DNA from: Euperipatoides rowelli
Lineage: Eukaryota > Onychophora > Udeonychophora > Euonychophora > Peripatopsidae
Strand: one strand, 5' to 3'
Assembly (NCBI GenBank): GCA_003024985.2
Contig: PXIH01S0000597.1
Length of the DNA stretch: 13,722 nucleotides
Positions within the stretch are counted from its first letter, which is position 1. Each line of letters starts with the position of its first letter. This document shows, piece by piece, positions 9,514 through 13,722 of the stretch. Position numbers and translations under genes: made by a program. The notes under the pieces were generated by a model. The model had not been told where the DNA came from. It saw nothing but the letters and a program-made list of their open reading frames with translations, and ran no database searches.

Positions 9514-9685
9514 TCAATTCTTCTTGCGTTTCCGTTTTTTCTTTGAATTTGTGTTTGTAGCATTTCCTCCAGATGGCTGTCCATAAGGTTTTCCATTTGT
9601 AGCACTTCCAGTTGACTGACTAAAACGATTGCCATGAACGGTTTGATGATATAATTGATTTAGAAATTCTTCCAATTCTGCGTCA
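9514..9685 (-). CDS. Last coding exon of an unrecognised protein, partial
   Basis: On the minus strand a pyrimidine-rich tract ending in TTTTAAG precedes the exon, which starts at 9685 in phase 2 and reads 56 residues to a TGA at 9514-9516. Residues 1-14 (DAELEEFLNQLYHQ) look like an acidic amphipathic helix. Residues 15-46 are rich in Ser, Gly, Asn and Thr and are probably disordered. Residues 47-56 are strongly basic (SKKKRKRKKN), a possible nuclear localisation signal or nucleic-acid contact. Codon use and GC are distinct from the AT-rich surroundings, and there are no internal stops. The exon has no in-frame ATG, so it must be spliced to upstream exons beyond 9700, none of which I can identify in this window. 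The function is unknown; a nuclear or RNA-associated protein is an inference from the tail only. Confidence 0.72.
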
Positions 9686-9712
9686 CTTAAAATAAAAATA
9701 AAATAAATCCAT
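9686..9712 (-). other. Intron 3' end (splice acceptor)
   Basis: Read on the minus strand, a T-rich tract interrupted by single A bases runs directly into AAG, and the AG at 9686-9687 is followed by the open frame. This defines the acceptor and the phase-2 junction. Confidence 0.65.
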
Positions 9713-10770
9713 AAAGCATCTAAAAAAATTATTGCATCATATTTAAAAGCCGAATTAACAAAAATGTCATTAAATTGTTGCTATAATTTTAATATTCCAA
9801 TTAAAAAACAAGGCTCTGGTAGAAAGTTAAGGTGTAAGTATCACTTAAAAATAAATGTGTTTATTGTAAATTATTTTAGTATTTACAGTATATTAAAAAT
9901 AACCTAGCCATTTTTTTTCAGTTAATTTACACTTAATAATATGCAAAAACAATTATAAAGTGTACCCGTGAACCTATTTAAAAAATGTGCCCTCCATTTT
10001 TAAAGGATGACATGTCACACTATGATGTATCTTGACTAGTCTCCTTAGAGCTAGTCTCTATTTATTATCTTTTTTGTTTTAAATTTTATTTTCATTAAAA
10101 TAGTAAAAACAAGTCAAACTTTATATTTTGGCTTTTTTTCCATCCTTTTTTTTTTAATTAAATTAACACAGTGCACTACTGTTTAGAATTTTTAAATCCA
10201 TCATAGTGAAATGTATAGTGAATACTGTATGTTTATTTTTATTGCTGGTTAATGTTATCAGTTACTAACTTACTAAGTTATCAATTTTTTAGACTTTTTA
10301 TTTTCATCAAAACATTAAAACGAACACGTCAAAACAACTACTGTATTTTAGACATTATATATACAGTATATTTTTTATAATACTGACCTCATTTTCATAC
10401 ATCGATCAATTTCTAAAACTTTCACAAATTTAAATTGCAATTAAATGTAAAAAAAAATATACATTTGAGGATATTGCACTTTAATAAGTATTGCAAATGA
10501 AATTATTAAAACTAAATCTAACTTTCTTTTTTTTTTGTTATAAATATAAAATTTTAATAGACTATACATTTATTATTTACGTAAAATGTTTTTAAATTAT
10601 TAAGTTTATGATCTAATAAAAGTAATCAGAATTTGTTTTTTAAAGTAGCCTATATAATATTTATAATAATTTACATATTTACAGTATATATTCGTGTATA
10701 TACTGTATATTTTTTTCAAACTAAAAAATGAAAAATATAATTCTATTCCTTTACTTTTTTTTTCTGCAAG
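9713..10770 (-). other. Probable intron of the minus-strand gene, no exon seen
   Basis: The sequence is AT-rich, with T and A runs and scattered TACTGTA words. A small inverted repeat, GACTAG with CTAGTC, lies near 10034-10056. I saw no minus-strand stretch with the base composition, splice sites and open frame of the exon at 9514-9685. The intron should extend further, possibly beyond the window. Confidence 0.4.
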
Positions 10771-10775
10771 ATCTA

Positions 10776-10900
10776 GTACCCGGCAGGTCGGCACCGAATC
10801 TCTGTACACAAAGCCGATTCTGAGTAATTGCCGATACTGAAAAAATAGCCGGGTAATTGCCAGTACCCAATGCTTCAGCATTACTAATGCGAATCTTTGT
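10776..10900. repeat. GC-richer islet with nested inverted repeats
   Basis: TACCCGGC (10777-10784) is inverted as GCCGGGTA (10848-10855). GGGTA (10851-10855) pairs with TACCC (10864-10868), and AATGCT/AGCATT (10869-10882) forms a small palindrome. GTAATTGCC occurs twice, and two similar words, CGAATCTCTGTACA and CGAATCTTTGTACA, bracket the block. The composition is clearly different from the flanks. It may be a decayed short interspersed element or transposon end. The minus-strand frame across it (10606-10929) shows no known domain. Confidence 0.5.
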
Positions 10901-10978
10901 ACAAACTTTTTAACTTTCCAAAATGACAAAAATTAAGTAATGATTTTTTTTTTTTCTTTCGCTGAGTAGCGGACATAA

Positions 10979-11185
10979 TATTGTAAACAAAACTACCGCA
11001 GGTAAATAAAGGTCTAAACTAGATTACAAATAAATTTGTGATTCAATTTACATCAAATTTAATATGCAGAATTGTATTTATCTACCGTAATAAACTCTTT
11101 TATAACCTTAATTTAACTCTAGCTCAAGCCAGAAAATCTTTTGTTGAATATTTTATCAGTATGCTCTATGGTTATTTGTATGTTT
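10979..11185 (+). repeat. Third copy of the outer left-arm repeat
   Basis: TATTGTAAACAAAACTAC (10979-10996) matches 3681-3698 exactly, and CGCAGGTAAA matches TGCAGGTAAA just after. Then TAAACTA..ATTA, GTGAT.CAATTTACAT, AAATTTAATATGCAG and TATAACCT.AATTAACT follow in the same order up to about 11120, aligned to 3681-3835. From 11130 on, ATCTTTTGTTGAAT fits the right arm's ATCTTTTCTGGAAT better than the left arm. Orientation is the same as the left arm. This copy gives an outgroup for dating the inverted repeat. Confidence 0.75.
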
Positions 11186-11189
11186 TGTA

Positions 11190-13250
11190 CGATGGAGAGA
11201 GAGGAGTTATAATTACGATCTCACAGGCGTGTCATATGTGTCACGTGACTCTGCCAAAATGGTTTGTGTTGGTATGACTTTCAAAGTTTGACCTCTGTAT
11301 ATAATGCACTTTTTAAAGATCGAAAAATGCACCTATTCTAAAAGAATTAATATTTTTTTTTTTTTGGGTGATACTTACACTTTAATAGCCTAGTTGTAAA
11401 TAATAGCTGTCCTAAAAAATACAGTATATACACATTATTATTAATTATTGCAAAAAATTTTAGCAGGACCTCTAGGTGTATTCTTTAAAAAATAATTTCA
11501 AAATCTTGCCATAATGATCATCTGCAATTTAGTTTTCTATTAACCCCTTGTTTGCTATTGTAGCTTGAATAATAATGTTACTAGGTTATTTTCAGCCTTA
11601 ATCGTTAAATCAGCCAAATCATTAGTTAATTATGTAATTTCTCATTACCGAATAATGCTTTCATTATAAAATAAATTTGTCAACTGATCATTGCTTCCTA
11701 CTCTAGTTTTTTATTTGATCAAAATATTGTAAAACATGAGTGTAATTTCCTCCTTTCAGCTCTGTTGCTTCTACAATGCAAAATATACCTTAGCCTGATA
11801 TAGGCCTACTGTATTTTGAAGTTTGACAAAAATTACATCATTAATTTAATCTTTGACGTATAATTATTTTTAATGGCAATTATTTCAATGAAATCATCAA
11901 TCTATTTATACCTAAAATATTAAAATCAGACAATTTTTTTCCTAAGATATAGTGCCATATTTCAAATTTTTTACCTATTTTACTCCTTTTACAGGAAAGT
12001 AGTTATTTTATACAAGTATTTTTATCTGTTTATCTGAATTTGTTTCTATTTTTAAACCTGCAGCCAGTTTGGGGTCTATAACTTAGAAAAATGGAACATG
12101 TGATTTTTTTTTTTTTTTTTTCATTTATCAGGAAGAATATAATCATTTAACAAATTTTCTAGATTTGTATTATTAGTTTGCAACCAATTATTTCAAAGTT
12201 TGACATTATTTTAGTTTTTTTACATCATTTTATAGAAGTTCTAGATTGGAAGAATAAATCTGCATTTGAAATGGAAGTAGTTTAGGGCATTTTTTCCATT
12301 TCTTTGTCTCTATAATTTGATAAGTATCTTTCTAAATCTAATCCATTATTATTATTCAACTCTGTAATTTTTTTTAATATACTGTAGGTCTTTATAATTT
12401 TAGCCAAACAATTCAAGTTAGAAAATGTTTCATTTCCACATTTTGAAATTAGAATTTTAAAAAAGTGCTTAAGTGATTTTTCTCTAAATAAACTATAATT
12501 GACACAAATTAGAGCCTTTATTTATCAAAACCTTTCACAGAACAATTTTTTTTTTTTTAAATTAATAATGCTAATATACACTCTTGTTTTCCATGCCTAA
12601 TACTTAACACTACAAACCAGTTCCCTTAGTATTAAGGACAATGGGGAAAAGGCATTAATTACTCATAATGGAGTTTTATTTTAAGTTTGTAATGTATTTA
12701 ATTTTCTCTTTCTTGCAGCATAAAATTACTATTGTACAAAAAAAATCTTATATAAACTGTAAAATTACCTTGGAATTGGATTGGTATGATGGGGGCCATT
12801 TCCAGAAACTATCCTATACCGTACATGATGAGCATTTGCTTGAAGGTGCTTGAAATTTTCCTTCTAATTTAAAAAAATAAATAAATTAGAATAAATATTT
12901 TAATTTAATAAACTTGTCAATGACGACTAAGTTCAAACATCGTTAATTCTTTTGGCAAAATATTTTTATAATTTGGAAGGAAGAGGGTAGGGGGAATGTG
13001 TCATTCTTATCCTGTAATAGATTCGAGTGTTTTAGACTTCACATATTCACTAATTGTTCACATACTTTTTAAAAGAAAAACATAACCTTACTACTGAAAA
13101 AATGAAATTAAAAATCCACGTAGGAATGTTTTTCTACTAAGCTTGCTGTCTATAAGAGATGTTAAATTATACATAGTGAGAGTTGTTTTCTATCAAGTAC
13201 AACAGAAGTCATAGAAGAAAAAGTTTAGGCAGAATTGCAATGTTGCCATT
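11190..13250. other. AT-rich non-coding DNA, no gene seen
   Basis: T runs occur near 11350, 12103-12121 and 12547. GTGTAAGTATCAC, inverted near 11368-11380, also occurs near 9830, hinting at another small dispersed repeat. No frame here has a recognisable domain. The frame at 12668-12853 follows an acceptor-like TTTCTTGCAG but has no other support. Confidence 0.5.
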
Positions 13251-13256
13251 ACAACC

Positions 13257-13292
13257 GATCACTTATATAAAATATAAAATAAGGAAGTGATC
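13257..13292. repeat. 8-bp inverted repeat, 20-nt loop
   Basis: GATCACTT (13257-13264) is matched by AAGTGATC (13285-13292) across an AT-rich loop. A structure of this size could occur by chance. It sits about 100 bp before the compositional change toward the minisatellite. Confidence 0.5.
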
Positions 13293-13395
13293 AAAAAAAA
13301 AAACTCAGGCATAAATATTAAAAATATTATGTTATAGAATCGAATGATTTAGAACCAAATCAAATTTTATCTTTAAACAAGGGATTGCAAACACA

Positions 13396-13632
13396 ATGAA
13401 GACAAATAAGACAACATACCATAATGGATGCCGGGTGCTTTTTCGCTCTGGTATGCTGCAACGACAACTTAAGAAGAGAGAAATGGATTCGGCTACAACA
13501 GTGAGTCCCAAAAAAACGCGATTGAGTTATAAAGCAACCCTTGATCAGACTTGTTATCAAGACCAGACACTTCGAGTCCAAGATCAAGGCCAAGACCAGA
13601 GACATCAAGACCAAGTCCAAGATCAAGACTAG
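13396..13632 (+). other. Unconfirmed open frame in a less AT-rich segment
   Basis: A 78-residue frame starts at ATG 13396. Its first half is rich in Arg, Lys and Thr (GMLQRQLKKREMDS is typical), and its second half is the minisatellite translation (Gln-Asp repeats). The composition between 13396 and 13555 is clearly less AT-rich than the window average, so the segment may be an exon or a fragment of a repeat. A good donor-like GTGAGT lies at 13501-13506, which would end an exon before the repeat. A minus-strand frame (13360-13707) covers the same DNA, with Leu/Val-rich repeats that look like pure repeat translation. I recognise no family. Confidence 0.25.
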
Positions 13633-13718
13633 ACACATCAAGACCAAGATCGAGACTAGACACATCAAGACCAAGATCGAGACCAAGACCAGAGACATCG
13701 AGACCAAGACCAGAGAGT
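13558..13718 (+). repeat. GACCAAGA-type minisatellite
   Basis: The array is built from CAAGAC, CAAGAT and AGAC words with ACATCAAGACC blocks. Two exact 27-bp units lie head to tail at 13626-13652 and 13653-13679 (each starts AGACTAGACACATCAAG). Flanking units are variants in which CTAGAC becomes CCAGAC or CCAAGACCAGAGAC. The purine-rich strand is the plus strand, with a marked purine/pyrimidine strand bias. The array approaches the window edge and probably continues. Confidence 0.9.
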
Positions 13719-13722
13719 ATTG

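Noticed and set aside
10606-10929. 107-residue minus-strand frame
   Set aside because: Its upper half is a translation of the GC-richer repeat islet and its lower half is Tyr/Ile/Lys-rich AT sequence; no domain and no splice sites.
12668-12853. 61-residue plus-strand frame after an acceptor-like TTTCTTGCAG
   Set aside because: The possible exon (from about 12720) has a mixed composition worth a glance, but no homology is recognised and acceptor-like tracts are common in T-rich DNA.

Overview
This looks like AT-rich nuclear DNA of an animal, probably an invertebrate. The reasons are the absence of prokaryote-style gene packing, many long A or T runs, a degenerate hAT-type transposon, and one convincing spliced terminal exon. 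GC looks like about 30% or less by eye (not counted). I cannot name the organism. Only one coding segment is supported: a 56-codon last exon on the minus strand (9514-9685). It has a clean intron acceptor, a low-complexity Gly/Ser/Asn/Thr tail and a Lys/Arg-rich C terminus. The protein family is not recognised. Its 3' UTR should run toward lower coordinates, and the preceding intron toward higher ones.

The rest is intergenic or intronic DNA with a surprising amount of repeat structure. The centre of the window (about 3680-7640) is a large diverged inverted repeat. A left arm (about 3681-5390) and a right arm (about 6440-7640) match block by block in opposite orientation, around a spacer of about 1 kb. 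The left arm is about 0.5 kb longer because it carries an insertion at 3914-4449. That insertion has hAT-like ends (CAAGGG...CCCCTG) and a near-identical 8-bp flanking duplication, and it contains a four-copy 51-60 bp tandem array. The right arm preserves the equivalent empty site, which dates the insertion after the two arms arose. Parts of the same repeat recur in direct orientation at about 8231-8380 and 10979-11185, so this is a small dispersed family of unclassified repeats.

By region: 1-1580 is AT-rich DNA with no gene seen; 1584-1788 holds two short hairpins; 1960-2090 holds a GTTATAAC repeat remnant; 2100-3680 shows nothing; 3681-7640 is the inverted repeat; 7831-7873 is a perfect 17-bp hairpin; 8100-8215 is a TACTGTA/TATAC palindrome cluster; about 8350-9513 is the probable 3' UTR of the minus-strand gene; 9514-9685 is its last coding exon; 9686 onward is its probable intron, containing a GC-richer islet (10776-10900) and another repeat copy; 11190-13250 shows nothing decisive; 13396-13722 is a less AT-rich segment running into a GACCAAGA-type minisatellite cut by the window edge. 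I found no RNA gene, CRISPR array or complete gene, and no case for a new defence or metabolic system. The main novelty is the inverted repeat with its filled and empty transposon sites.
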